Assembly (NCBI GenBank): GCA_030263805.2
Contig: CP136010.1
Location: forward strand, 1,131,001 to 1,195,000
Reading direction: 5' to 3'
Length of the DNA stretch: 64,000 nucleotides
DNA from: Pseudomonas sp. FeN3W
Lineage (GTDB): Bacteria; Pseudomonadota; Gammaproteobacteria; Pseudomonadales; Pseudomonadaceae
How positions within the stretch are numbered: position 1 is the stretch's first letter; each line of letters opens with the position of its first letter. The notes below the pieces were generated by a model, which saw nothing but the letters and a program-made list of their open reading frames with translations, did no database searches and was not told where the DNA came from. The translations under genes were made by a program, and so were the position numbers. Shown here piece by piece: positions 52,311 through 61,602 of this stretch.

Positions 52311-54174
52311 ATGCGTCCCAGCAACGACGTTCCCTTCGATCTGAAAACCGATAACGGCAGTGACCTCGGCGGCGACAGCCAGGCTACTACCGCCCGCACC
52401 GCCACCGAACAACTGGCCGCCTGGGTCGAACGCCTCGGCCAGCACCTGGCCCAGCGTGACATCGATGGCACGCTCGAGTTGTTCGCCGAAGATTGCCACT
52501 GGCGTGACCTCGTGCTGTTCAGCTGGAACCTGATCACCCTCGAAGGCAAGGCCGACATTCGCGACATGCTGGAAAGCCGCCTGCAAGCCACCCAGCCGGA
52601 CAACTGGAAGCTCGAAGGCGAAGCGAGCCTGGCCGGCGGCGTGCTCGAAGGCTGGATCAGCCTGGAAACCGATGTTGCCCGCGGCAAGGGTTATGTACGG
52701 CTGAAGGACGGCCTGTGCTGGACACTGCTGACCACCATGCGCGAGCTGAAGGGGCACGAGGAACCGCTCGGGCGCCGAACATGGCCACGGCCTGGCCGAC
52801 AAGCGCAACTGGCTGGAAAAGCGCCGCGACGAGGAAGCCGCGCTGGGCATCACCGAACAGCCCTACTGCCTGGTCATCGGCGGCGGCCAGGGCGGCCTCG
52901 GCCTCGGCGCACGGCTCAAGCGCCTCGGCGTACCAACGCTGATCGTCGACAAGGCCGAGCGTCCCGGCGACCAATGGCGCGGCCGTTACAAGTCGCTGTG
53001 CCTGCATGACCCGGTTTGGTACGACCACATGCCTTATCTGCCCTTCCCCGATCACTGGCCGATCTTCACGCCCAAGGACCAGATCGGCGACTGGCTGGAG
53101 ATGTACGCCAAGGTCATGGATCTCAATTACTGGGCGAAAACCGAGTGCATAAAGGCGAGCTTCGACGAAGCCGAGGGCCGCTGGACGGTCGAGGTGCTGC
53201 GCGACGGCAAACCGATGACGCTCAAGCCCGCGCAGCTGATCCTCGCCACCGGCATGTCCGGTGTGCCCAACGTGCCGGTCTATCCGGGTGCGGAGACCTT
53301 CGCCGGCCAGCAACACCATTCCAGCCAGCATCCCGGCGGCGACGCCTGGCGTGGCAAGCGCGCGGTGGTCATCGGTGCCAACAACTCGGCCCACGATATC
53401 TGCGCGGACCTGGTGGAGAACGGCGCGGACGTCACCATGGTGCAGCGCTCCAGCACCCATATCGTGCGTTCCGACACCCTGATGGACGTGGTCTTCGGCC
53501 CGCTCTATTCGGAGGATGCGGTCGAGAGCGGGCTGACCACCGACAAGGCCGACATGCTGTTCGCCTCGATCCCCTACAAGGTGCTGCCGCAGTTCCATCG
53601 CCAGGCCTTCGAGCAGGTCAAGGAACGCGACAAAGCCTTCTACGATCGCCTGGCTGCAGCCGGCTTCATGCTCGACTTCGGCGATGACGAATCCGGCCTG
53701 TTCCTCAAGTACGTGCGCCGCGGATCGGGCTACTACATCGACGTCGGCGCCTGCGAGCTGATCGCCGACGGCACCATCAAGCTGAAAAGCGGGCCCGGTC
53801 TCGGCGTCGCTCACATCGAGCCGGATGCCGTGGTACTCGACGATGGCAGCCGCCTGCCGGCCGACCTGATCGTCTACGCCACCGGCTACGGTTCGATGAA
53901 CGGCTGGGCGGCGCGACTGATCTCCCAGGACGTCGCCGACAAGGTCGGGCGCTGCTGGGGCCTCGGCTCCGGCACCACCAAGGACCCGGGCCCGTACGAA
54001 GGCGAGCTGCGCAACATGTGGAAGCCAACCCAGCAGCAGAACCTCTGGTTCCACGGCGGCAACCTGCACCAGTCACGGCACTACTCGCTGTACCTGGCAT
54101 TGCAGCTGAAGGCACGCTTCGAGGGGCTGGACACCTCGGTCTACAAGCTCGCGCCGAGCTATCACCAGGGCTGA
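52311..54174 (+). pseudogene. Flavin-containing monooxygenase, frame broken by one extra G
   Basis: The gene encodes an FAD/NADP oxidoreductase of the YUC/BVMO-like type with an N-terminal SnoaL-like domain (LAAWVERLGQHLAQRDIDGT). The first frame runs intact through ELKGHEEPLG. From about base 52770 the conserved sequence continues one frame over (EHGHGLADKRNWLEKR, then the FAD motif CLVIGGGQGGLGLGARL near 52870, WRGRYKSLCLHDPVWYDHM, the NADP motif AVVIGANNSAHDICADL, VYATGYGSM) to 54174. Removing one G from GGG at 52770-52772 gives L-G-A-E and restores a single frame of about 620 residues. It is either a real frameshift or a base-calling error in a GC-rich run. Confidence 0.8.
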
Positions 54175-54192
54175 TAGCCGCCTTGACCACCA

Positions 54193-54229
54193 GACGAAAC
54201 AGGCCCCGCCGGTGCGGGCCTGTTTCGTC
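54193..54229. terminator. Bidirectional terminator
   Basis: GACGAAACAGGCCCCGC pairs with GCGGGCCTGTTTCGTC (one bulged C), between the monooxygenase stop and the convergent DUF3325 gene. Confidence 0.75.
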
Positions 54230-54230
54230 A

Positions 54231-54569
54231 TCAGCCTGCCACCGCCCAGACCAACAGCCACAACGGAATACCCGCGACAGGGAAGACCACGGCGGCCCGC
54301 GCCTGATACGGCAGCAGCCACGCCACTAGCAACGCCGCCAGCGAGATCGCACCAAACCAGCCCACCGGCCCCATCGCCCAACCCCAGGCCCAGACGCAAC
54401 TAGCGAAACTGCCCGCCAGCAAGACTGTTCCGAGCACGCGCAATGCATGGCGCAGCACCCGCGACGGCTCGCGCTTCCAGACCAGCTTGAAGTTGCGCTC
54501 CATGCCCTGACACAACCCGACCATGCCGCCATAGGCGAGCAGCAGGCCAGCCACGAACGGCAGCATCAT
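54231..54569 (-). CDS. DUF3325 membrane protein of the iron-uptake trio
   Basis: A 112-residue protein with about three helices (LPFVAGLLLAYGGMVGLCQG; VLGTVLLAGSFASCVWAWGW; PVAGIPLWLLVWAVAG). It matches DUF3325, which in pseudomonads stands behind a PepSY protein and DUF3649 near TonB-dependent receptors. Its ATG overlaps the PepSY stop by four bases. Its function is unknown; context implies help with iron release or transport at the inner membrane. A much longer frame through this locus is only the complement of the PepSY gene. Confidence 0.78.
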   Translation of the reverse strand: MMLPFVAGLLLAYGGMVGLCQGMERNFKLVWKREPSRVLRHALRVLGTVLLAGSFASCVWAWGWAMGPVGWFGAISLAALLVAWLLPYQARAAVVFPVAGIPLWLLVWAVAG

Positions 54570-56194
54570 GGGTGCATCTCCTTCAGCTTCATCGCCGCGC
54601 GGCGCGGTCGCTCCTGCACAGTGCCCGTGCGCAGCGTGACCTTGCGCATCAGCCACAGCAGGATCGCGCCCATCGTCACACAGGTGAGCTCCAGCCATAG
54701 CCGCGTCGGATCCGCCCATGGCGCGCCGCCAGCAGTCACCATGTTCAGTAGCGGCAACGTGACACAGAGCAGCGCCAATAGCGCCAGCTGTTCGGCCCAG
54801 CCGCGCAGCGTCGGTCGCCACAGCGCATGGGCCAGCGCGACCATCCAGATCAGGAAGAACACACGCACTTCCCATTCGCCACGCTGGGCCAGCTGAACCG
54901 GCAGCAGCCGATTGGCCCAGAGCAGGCCGATGCAGGCCAATGACAGGCCGACCACCACTGCCAGGTTGAGCGACTCCACCAGGCGATGGAAACGCTGCGA
55001 TGCGGCGCTCTGCTCGGCGTACTTGCGTCGGCGCTTGATGCAGAAGTGCAGCAGGCCGGTGGCGATCATGGCGCAACTGACCATGCCGCAGAGAAAGTAC
55101 AACCAGCGCATCGGATAGCCGCCGAACTGGGCGAAGTGCAGCCCCGCCATGACTCTTTGCGTGAGCAGGCTCGGCCGGCTCTCGTCGGGCTTGCGCAGCA
55201 CGACGCCGCTGACGCCATCGAATGACATGCTGCGGCCTTTGGTCAGCTCGATTCGGTTACCGAGCACGGGGCGCACGTCGATGCGCGCATCGGGCCGCCC
55301 CGGATTCTGGATGGACAGCCCGCCGACCGGGCCCATCGCCGCTTCGGCCTGCGCCAGGATCGGCCCGAGCGGCGCCAGGGGCACAGCGCTTGCCGACTGC
55401 GCAGTGACGTCGGAGCGCCCTGCCATTGCCTGATCCATACCGGCATCGCGTTGCTGGCCACGCCCGCCGGCTGGCGGACGCTCGGTTCGTTGCTCCGCAG
55501 CGCCGCCTCGCAGATCGCGGCTGGCCGCCTGCCGGTCACCGTCATACAGGACGTCCACCGCAGCGGGCATATAGAGCAGGTAGAAGATCACCAACCCGGT
55601 GTAGGTGATCATCAGGTGAAAGGGCAACAACAGCACGCCACTGGCATTGTGCGCGTCGAGCCAAGAGCGCTGCCCCTTGCCGGGGCGGAAGGTGAAGAAA
55701 TCCTTGAAGATCTTCTTGTGAATCACGATACCGCTGATCAGCGCTACCAGCATCGCCATGGCCGCCAGCCCGACCACCCAGATACCGATATTGCGCGGCA
55801 TGTTCAGGGTGAAATGGAAACGAAAGAAAAACCCGCCACCCGCCGTTTCCCGCGCCGAGATCGGCTCGCCGGTCGCCGGATCGAGCAGTTGCCCGCCGCC
55901 GCGGCGCTGCTCACCAGTCGACACGCTGAGGTTCGACGAGCGCTCGCTGGGCAGATTGATGTTCCAGTTCGGCGCATCGGCGTGGCGCGCCCGCAGATAA
56001 TCGACCGCACGCTGCAGCGCCTCCTCCTGACTGCCCGCGTAAGCAGGCACCTCCGGGCGCATCCAGCCATCGATTTCCTTGTCGAACACCGCCAGTGTGC
56101 CGGTCAGAAAGATGGCGAACAGCACCCACCCCAACAGCAGGCCACCCCAGGTATGCAGCCAGGCCATGGACTGCGTGAAGCTCTGCTTCTTCAT
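54566..56194 (-). CDS. PepSY-associated transmembrane protein (PiuB-like)
   Basis: A 542-residue inner-membrane protein with helices at the start (HTWGGLLLGWVLFAIFLTGT), a PepSY-containing periplasmic region (PEVPAYAGSQEEALQRAVDY), then GIVIHKKIFKDFFTFRPGKG and LDAHNASGVLLLPFHLMITY (His residues as in PiuB/FpvG-type reductases), and C-terminal helices. A low-complexity insert (AEQRTERPPAGGRGQQRD) lies mid-protein. Relatives reduce or help release iron from ferric siderophores. It overlaps DUF3649 and DUF3325 by four bases each. Confidence 0.87.
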   Translation of the reverse strand: MKKQSFTQSMAWLHTWGGLLLGWVLFAIFLTGTLAVFDKEIDGWMRPEVPAYAGSQEEALQRAVDYLRARHADAPNWNINLPSERSSNLSVSTGEQRRGGGQLLDPATGEPISARETAGGGFFFRFHFTLNMPRNIGIWVVGLAAMAMLVALISGIVIHKKIFKDFFTFRPGKGQRSWLDAHNASGVLLLPFHLMITYTGLVIFYLLYMPAAVDVLYDGDRQAASRDLRGGAAEQRTERPPAGGRGQQRDAGMDQAMAGRSDVTAQSASAVPLAPLGPILAQAEAAMGPVGGLSIQNPGRPDARIDVRPVLGNRIELTKGRSMSFDGVSGVVLRKPDESRPSLLTQRVMAGLHFAQFGGYPMRWLYFLCGMVSCAMIATGLLHFCIKRRRKYAEQSAASQRFHRLVESLNLAVVVGLSLACIGLLWANRLLPVQLAQRGEWEVRVFFLIWMVALAHALWRPTLRGWAEQLALLALLCVTLPLLNMVTAGGAPWADPTRLWLELTCVTMGAILLWLMRKVTLRTGTVQERPRRAAMKLKEMHP

Positions 56195-56478
56195 CCGATG
56201 CGCTCCAGCAATTGTGGCCAGAAGCCAATCAGAGCCAGCGGCAGGGCCAGCGCTATCACGGCCCAGGCACGCCATGCGCTGCGGCAACCAAAGGCCCAGA
56301 GGATAGCCGCCGTATAGATGATAAAGGCTGCCAGCGTCGCGACTACTACCGCATCGGATTTTGCCAGAGGAAGCAAGCGCGCCAGCGCCGCCGTGCAACA
56401 GTAGGTGAACACGTAGCCGCCCAGCACGGCCGCGAGGGTTCGCGATACTACCGGCCAGGGCTGTGAAGGGGCTTTCAT
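56191..56478 (-). CDS. DUF3649 membrane protein of the iron-uptake trio
   Basis: A 95-residue protein with three hydrophobic segments (LAAVLGGYVFTYCCTAALAR; VVVATLAAFIIYTAAILWAF; AVIALALPLALIGFWPQLL), matching the DUF3649/iron-uptake-protein group found beside PepSY proteins. It starts 97 bp after the methyltransferase stop; a weak AT-rich stretch (AATAATGAAGAG) upstream may hold a promoter or Fur contact. It overlaps the PepSY gene by four bases. Confidence 0.78.
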   Translation of the reverse strand: MKAPSQPWPVVSRTLAAVLGGYVFTYCCTAALARLLPLAKSDAVVVATLAAFIIYTAAILWAFGCRSAWRAWAVIALALPLALIGFWPQLLERIG

Positions 56479-56575
56479 CGGTGCGTTCTCTTCATTATTG
56501 AACAGGATACGAAGTTGGGGCCGGGCGAAACGTACAGACCGAAACGAACACCACGCTGTGTTGCGTCATCGTTTT

Positions 56576-57928
56576 TCATGAGTTGCCAGCCAGGTAGTTA
56601 ACGGCTGTTCCGCAATCCTCCACAATTTTCAATTTCAGTTGGTTCCGCTCGATCCATGCTTTCAATTTGCTTGCCTGGTCGCTGCAGCTGAGGCCATCCG
56701 GACGTTGCGGATGGATATGGCCCTGCCACATCAGCATCTGCAACGCTTGCGATAACGTGCCGAGCTTTTCGGTAAAAGCGGGCAGCTGTCTTAGCTCGGC
56801 AAAAGTGGTGGGGCGTTCGGCTAGCTTTTCCAGCAGGGGTGAGAAAATGTCGTCAGGGCCTTGGATTTCCCCGATTGGCGTTTGGAACGACAGCGCGCCT
56901 GAGCGTGGCGCTTGGGGCATCAGCTGTAGCCGAAGGGCATCGACCTGCTGTAGAACGTCCTGCTGGGCCAGTCGAACCGGAGTACGCTGAAACAGATCGC
57001 TGCGCTGATGCTGATTCTTCGCCAGATCCTTGACCGTTTCCCTTAGCGCGGGCGATGCCAGCTTTGCCAGAAGCGGCTGTACGGCGCCCGGTACGGACAG
57101 GCTGTCCAAATTGTCGAAGGCACTGGCACTGCCTATATAGGTAACGCCGGTCTGTGCCACCGATTGATGAACATCGGTCGAATGCTGCGGAGCCCAATTG
57201 TCGGTCAGGAAATCATGGGCGAGATAACAGGCAGGTTTCTGCTTGAGTGACTTTATCTTTTCGCTCAAGTTGGGCTGATCTATGAAAGTGCCGGCGACGT
57301 CCAGCTCACATACGAAATCCAGCGCAGCTTGCAGCTTCTGCTCGGAAGAGCCTGGCAACTGTCGAGCCAGGTCATTCAGCAGCTTCTGCACCGGCATCAT
57401 TTGAGTCGCGCCTGGATGGCACATGTAGTGCAAATAGAAGAGCCCCTTGGGCTTTAGGAATTTGGCAACCACCTGAAGGATGTGCTTCTGTTGGTTCGGC
57501 GCAATCCACGACCAGACACCATGGCTGACGATGAAATCGAAAAATAGATTGTTACTCTGCGCAAAGTGGGCGAAATCTGCGTGAACGAAGTGGACGTTCG
57601 TCAGACCGACTGATTTTGCTGCCTCTCTGGCGATGGCCAGCGCCTTCTCGTTGGCATCCACACCAACGAACTGGCCTAGCGGATTCGTCGCAGCGGCGAC
57701 CAGCAGGTTGATGCCCATGCCACAACCCAGCTCGCAATAGGAGTAGGGCTTGGTGATATCGGGAGCAGCCGTGCCCAAGAACTGAGCCAGGCTGGCTAGC
57801 CAGACGGGCTGGATTTCCTTGTGGAAATGCGGCGGATAAGCGACGTCCATCACGTAGCCATCATATGTATTCATGTCGACTTGAACCTCGTCGAGCCGAG
57901 CGATCGGAGCTCGATACGTTAATGCCAT
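56576..57928 (-). CDS. SAM methyltransferase with regulatory domain
   Basis: A 450-residue class I methyltransferase: YSYCELGCGMGINLLVAAAT is the SAM loop near residues 63-82, and HFVHADFAHF and IVSHGVWSWI follow, the latter typical of proteins carrying the PF10119 methyltransferase regulatory domain. The C-terminal half (ADDIFSPLLEKLAERPTTF-like helices) is the regulatory part. The substrate is unknown. Two starts are possible: the ATG at 57928, whose Shine-Dalgarno GGGAG lies inside a hairpin, or the ATG 18 codons later preceded by GAGG. It lies 56 bp after the TonB receptor gene, so it probably belongs to the iron-regulated operon. Confidence 0.82.
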   Translation of the reverse strand: MALTYRAPIARLDEVQVDMNTYDGYVMDVAYPPHFHKEIQPVWLASLAQFLGTAAPDITKPYSYCELGCGMGINLLVAAATNPLGQFVGVDANEKALAIAREAAKSVGLTNVHFVHADFAHFAQSNNLFFDFIVSHGVWSWIAPNQQKHILQVVAKFLKPKGLFYLHYMCHPGATQMMPVQKLLNDLARQLPGSSEQKLQAALDFVCELDVAGTFIDQPNLSEKIKSLKQKPACYLAHDFLTDNWAPQHSTDVHQSVAQTGVTYIGSASAFDNLDSLSVPGAVQPLLAKLASPALRETVKDLAKNQHQRSDLFQRTPVRLAQQDVLQQVDALRLQLMPQAPRSGALSFQTPIGEIQGPDDIFSPLLEKLAERPTTFAELRQLPAFTEKLGTLSQALQMLMWQGHIHPQRPDGLSCSDQASKLKAWIERNQLKLKIVEDCGTAVNYLAGNS

Positions 57929-57936
57929 ACACGCGA

Positions 57937-57971
57937 ATGCTCCCTGGCGAAAGCAGATCGGCAGGGAGCAT
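57937..57971 (-). promoter_or_regulatory. Hairpin covering the methyltransferase ribosome site
   Basis: A perfect 10-bp stem (ATGCTCCCTG with CAGGGAGCAT) and a 15-base loop lie between receptor and methyltransferase. In the mRNA the 3' arm contains GGGAG, 11 bases before the ATG at 57928. It could lower translation, act as an attenuator, or stabilise the receptor message. Confidence 0.55.
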
Positions 57972-57984
57972 CGCTTGCAGCGCT

Positions 57985-60069
57985 TTAGAACGCTTGGGTC
58001 AACGAGAAGATGAAGCGTCGGCCGTCCAGGTTGTAGGCGTACTCGCCATCCGTGGTGACTTCCTTGTTGCCAAGGTTGTAGACACCCGCCTTCAAGGTCA
58101 GGTCGTTCGTCGCTTTGAAGGCTACGCCAGCGTCAACGAAGCTGTATGCAGGGTAACGGAAACCGTTGGTTTGGGAACCGCTGGTGCCGGTCTGCCAGCG
58201 ACCGGAGGTCTTGCCGCGGTAGTTGTACTGGGTCCAGACATTGATCCGGCCGGTGGCCTGCCAGTCAAGCGAGGCGTTGAACATGTGCTTGGCTACATCG
58301 TTGAGCGGCTTGCCCTTGTAGTCGCCCGACTTCTGCTCGGTCTCGGTGTAGGTGTAGCTGTGCCGATAGGTCAGGTTGTCGAGCAGACGGTAGTCCAGGG
58401 TCCACTCGATACCGCGCAGCTCCGCCTCGTCGACGTTCTCGTAGGCGGTGTAACCGAAGCGATGGCCTGGGTACGTCGTGCCGTTGTATTCACATGGGAC
58501 GCTCTCGGTGGGGTCCTGAGGGCAAACCCGGCCGGTACGATTGATCTTGTCCTCGTAATCGATCACGTAGGCGGTCAGGGTGGTGAGCAGCCCAAGGTCC
58601 TGCTCTTCGTAAGCGATGCCGATTTCACGGTTGAGGCTGGTTTCTGGTACCAGATCTGGGTTGCCGATGATCACGCCGCCCATTGAGGTGGAACCGAAGT
58701 CAGTGGCGCTGGAGCGCAGGTCAGGCGCTTTGTAGCCGGTGGTGACGCCACCCTTGATGGTGAAGTTGTCGTTCAGGTGGTAGACGCCATAAACCTTTGG
58801 ACTGAATTGGCCACCAAAAGCCTGGTTGTCGTCGTAGCGTCCGCTCAGAGTCAGGATGAAATCATCGGTCAGGTTCCAGTTGTCCTCCAGGAATATGGAG
58901 TTCTGATAGCGATTCATTTCGACGGTGGCGTTGGCGTCTGCAACTACCGGCTCTCGCAGGCCGTTGGAGTTGTGTTCCAGGTTCTCGTATTTGTGCGTCA
59001 AACCACCCGTGATGGCGTGAGAGCCGATGAAGTAAGTCGCCTGGGTATTGGCCGTGATTACCTCGTACTCGATGCCCTTACCAGTTACGGGATTTAGCGT
59101 GGTGGCATTTTCAGAGTTGTCGTAGTTGATGTACGTCTTGGCCAGCACGTTGCCGTAATTTCCATCATGCTCGATGAAGTAATTCTTCTTGATGGACTCG
59201 GTGTAGCTCGGATCGTCAGTCTCGAGCAGGCTTCTACCTGGGTTTTTCCAGCGTTCCTGCTTGGTATAGGTGTGGCCGAGCGTCAGATTGTTTTGCTCGT
59301 TGATATTCCAGGACAGTTTTCCGCCAACATTACGCTTTTCGTATTCGGGATCGGTGGCCGCGGCGTCGCTGCCACCTACGAAGTTGCTCTCGTCCTGATC
59401 GTGGTAAGCACCGGTCAGCTGCAGACCCAGGACATCCTCGATCAGCGGTACGTTGAGGTAAGCACTGGTTTGCCAGGTATCCTCATTGAGCTCGTTGGAC
59501 TTGGACGGCACCGTATATTCGGTGGTGATGCTGCCGCTCAGCTCGTTCGACACCTTCTTGGTAATGATATTGATCACGCCGCCCATGGCATCGGAGCCAT
59601 ATAGGGACGATGCCGGGCCGCGGATGACCTCAATGCGCTCGATGGACTCGAGCGGCGGCAGGAAGTTGATAGGGGTACCCTGCTGAGAACCCCTCTCGGA
59701 GAACGCATCGTTACCTTGGGCAGGGCGACCGTCGATGAGGAAGAGGGTGTAAGCCGAAGTCATGCCCCGGACCATGATCGACTGTTCAACGCCGCCGCCA
59801 ACAATCTGCACCCCCGCCACGTTTTTCAACGCATCGGTGATGTCGGTATAGGAACGCTTCTTCAACTCCTCGGCCGTGATGACGGAGATCGTGGCTGGCG
59901 CATCCTTGATGTTTTGCTCGAAGCCCGAGGCAGTAACTACAATCGAATCCAGCTCCAGCCGTTCCTGTGCTGAGGCTGAATATGCCAATGTGGCCAGCGT
60001 GGCTGCGATGAGGGTTTTCTGGAACGTGGGATGTGGCGTTGCGATAAGAGGGCTTTTGAGGGTTGGCAT
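57985..60069 (-). CDS. TonB-dependent receptor, CirA/catecholate type
   Basis: A 694-residue outer-membrane receptor. A signal peptide (LIAATLATLAYSASA) is followed by a TonB box-like ELDSIVVTAS, then a plug domain (FEQNIKDAPATISVITAEEL; RGPASSLYGSDAMGGVINII) and a 22-strand barrel ending in RRFIFSLTQAF, with the terminal Phe required for assembly. The plug is closest in pattern to CirA, the receptor for linear catecholates. The genes after it (methyltransferase, DUF3649, PepSY, DUF3325) and the two-component system before it make it the core of an iron-siderophore locus. A Fur-like site lies about 150 bp upstream. Confidence 0.92.
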   Translation of the reverse strand: MPTLKSPLIATPHPTFQKTLIAATLATLAYSASAQERLELDSIVVTASGFEQNIKDAPATISVITAEELKKRSYTDITDALKNVAGVQIVGGGVEQSIMVRGMTSAYTLFLIDGRPAQGNDAFSERGSQQGTPINFLPPLESIERIEVIRGPASSLYGSDAMGGVINIITKKVSNELSGSITTEYTVPSKSNELNEDTWQTSAYLNVPLIEDVLGLQLTGAYHDQDESNFVGGSDAAATDPEYEKRNVGGKLSWNINEQNNLTLGHTYTKQERWKNPGRSLLETDDPSYTESIKKNYFIEHDGNYGNVLAKTYINYDNSENATTLNPVTGKGIEYEVITANTQATYFIGSHAITGGLTHKYENLEHNSNGLREPVVADANATVEMNRYQNSIFLEDNWNLTDDFILTLSGRYDDNQAFGGQFSPKVYGVYHLNDNFTIKGGVTTGYKAPDLRSSATDFGSTSMGGVIIGNPDLVPETSLNREIGIAYEEQDLGLLTTLTAYVIDYEDKINRTGRVCPQDPTESVPCEYNGTTYPGHRFGYTAYENVDEAELRGIEWTLDYRLLDNLTYRHSYTYTETEQKSGDYKGKPLNDVAKHMFNASLDWQATGRINVWTQYNYRGKTSGRWQTGTSGSQTNGFRYPAYSFVDAGVAFKATNDLTLKAGVYNLGNKEVTTDGEYAYNLDGRRFIFSLTQAF

Positions 60070-60219
60070 GTCTTTATCTCTGGTTCTTCGAATATTCCCC
60101 GGCCCGTAGGCATGCCTTCCATGCTTGGACTATTAGCAGGGCTAGGCTATGGGAATGGATAACTAAGCGTGCGTCAGCCCGCGCAACGCGTCGTTTGTAT
60201 GTTGCGCAGGCAACCGAAT

Positions 60220-60240
60220 GCTAGAGATTCTCATTTGAGA
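60220..60240 (-). promoter_or_regulatory. Fur-like site upstream of the TonB receptor
   Basis: The minus strand reads TCTCAAATGAGAATCTCTAG. Its AATGAGAATC core matches ten bases in a row of the Fur consensus (GATAATGAGAATCATTATC). Iron repression of the receptor is expected. It lies in the 189-bp gap between the sensor kinase stop and the receptor start. Confidence 0.6.
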
Positions 60241-60258
60241 GTAAAGTGCATTTACAAA

Positions 60259-61602
60259 CTATACAGTTTGCAAGGTCAGATGCAGGCGCAGCCCGGGATC
60301 GAGAGGTTCCGCCCAGAGCTCGCCGCCCTGCAGGCGAACCATGCGCCGCGCAATCGCCAAACCCAGGCCAAACCCATCACCACCGGGTCGGGCCGCATTG
60401 AGGCGAGTGAAAGGCTGAAAGATAAGCTCCAGCTGGTCCGCTGCCACGCCGGGGCCGCTGTCCTCGATCCACAGGTGCCAGCATCCTTCCTCTCGCTGGC
60501 CAGCCAGCCGCACGCAGCCTTCAACAGGCGAATGACGGATGGCATTGCGCAGGATGTTCTCCAGTGCCTGGGCCAGGCCGTTCAGGTTGGCGCTAACCCG
60601 GCAGTCTTCAGGCAGGTCGCACGGCAGCCGCGCCGGGCCCCAGCCGGATTCGAAACAGGCGTTGTCGCGCAGTACGTCCCACAACGCGCCGACATCGACC
60701 GCTTCGCGCGGTAGCGACGGACGCTCGGTATCCAGCCACACCAGTTCGAGAATGCCGCCGATCAGCTGCTCCATGCCCTGCACCTCCTGGTTCACCCGAC
60801 GGCTGAGCGCGCCGGCGCGAGGTTCACGTTCGGCGGCCGCGCGCAGGCGACTGAGCGGTGCGCGCAGCTCATGGGACAGGTCACGCAGCAACTGGCGCTG
60901 GAAGGACACCGCGCTCTGCAGCCGCTCGGCCATGTGGTCGAACGCCTGGGCCAGCTCGCCAAGCTCATCGCGACGGTCGATCAGCGCGCCCCCACGCATG
61001 CCGAGTTGGTCCGCCCGTAGCGCATTGGCCTGAGCCTGCAGCCGCTTAAGAGGACGGATCAACAACCGATAGATCAACCCGCACAGCAGCAGCGCCAGCA
61101 CGCCTGGCACCACGATATTGATGACCACTTGCAGCAGAAACATCGAGGTGCTGGGCATCAGCCGCTCGGGCAACTGCAGTATCAACTGCCCGCCATCCGG
61201 GTGCTCCGGGAATGGAACACTTATATAAGGTGGCCCTGCGCCGCGGCGGCTGATTCGCCAGTCGATCCCGCGCACCATTTTCAGCCGCGCGTAATCATCG
61301 CGGCCGAGCGAGCGGACGCTCAGCGAATCCAGGTCGGGACTGACCACGACGGCCCAGGTGTCTTGAGTCTGACGAAACGCCTCCAGCCAGCGATGCACAC
61401 CTTCGCCACCACCGTTGCGCCAGCTTCGCTCGGCGTCAGCGGCGTAGTGCAGCAGTTGCTCTCGCGACTCGCTTGGCAGATAGCTGCTGCGATCACGCAC
61501 ATATTGCGTCCAGGACTGGCTCAGCCAGATCAACGACAGGCAGAAGCCGATCTGCAGCAGCGCCAGTTGCCAGAACAACGAATGGCGCGAAGGCAGGCTC
61601 AT
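60259..61602 (-). CDS. Sensor histidine kinase, PfeS/PirS-like
   Basis: A 447-residue membrane kinase: helix 1 (FWQLALLQIGFCLSLIWLS), a periplasmic sensor domain to about residue 155, helix 2 (VVINIVVPGVLALLLCGLIY), a HAMP domain, the phospho-His in RDLSHELRAPLSRLRAA, the N box in ENILRNAIRHSP, and ATP loops EDSGPGVAADQLE and GFGLGLAIARRM. The start overlaps the response-regulator stop by four bases. Its position before a catecholate receptor gene matches PfeS/PirS, which sense a siderophore in the periplasm. Confidence 0.9.
   Translation of the reverse strand: MSLPSRHSLFWQLALLQIGFCLSLIWLSQSWTQYVRDRSSYLPSESREQLLHYAADAERSWRNGGGEGVHRWLEAFRQTQDTWAVVVSPDLDSLSVRSLGRDDYARLKMVRGIDWRISRRGAGPPYISVPFPEHPDGGQLILQLPERLMPSTSMFLLQVVINIVVPGVLALLLCGLIYRLLIRPLKRLQAQANALRADQLGMRGGALIDRRDELGELAQAFDHMAERLQSAVSFQRQLLRDLSHELRAPLSRLRAAAEREPRAGALSRRVNQEVQGMEQLIGGILELVWLDTERPSLPREAVDVGALWDVLRDNACFESGWGPARLPCDLPEDCRVSANLNGLAQALENILRNAIRHSPVEGCVRLAGQREEGCWHLWIEDSGPGVAADQLELIFQPFTRLNAARPGGDGFGLGLAIARRMVRLQGGELWAEPLDPGLRLHLTLQTV

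Noticed and set aside
54231..55076. A longer (281-codon) version of the DUF3325 gene
   Set aside because: The first 169 codons are antiparallel-frame noise within the PepSY gene; the ATG at 54569 with GGAG upstream and four-base overlap is the sensible start.
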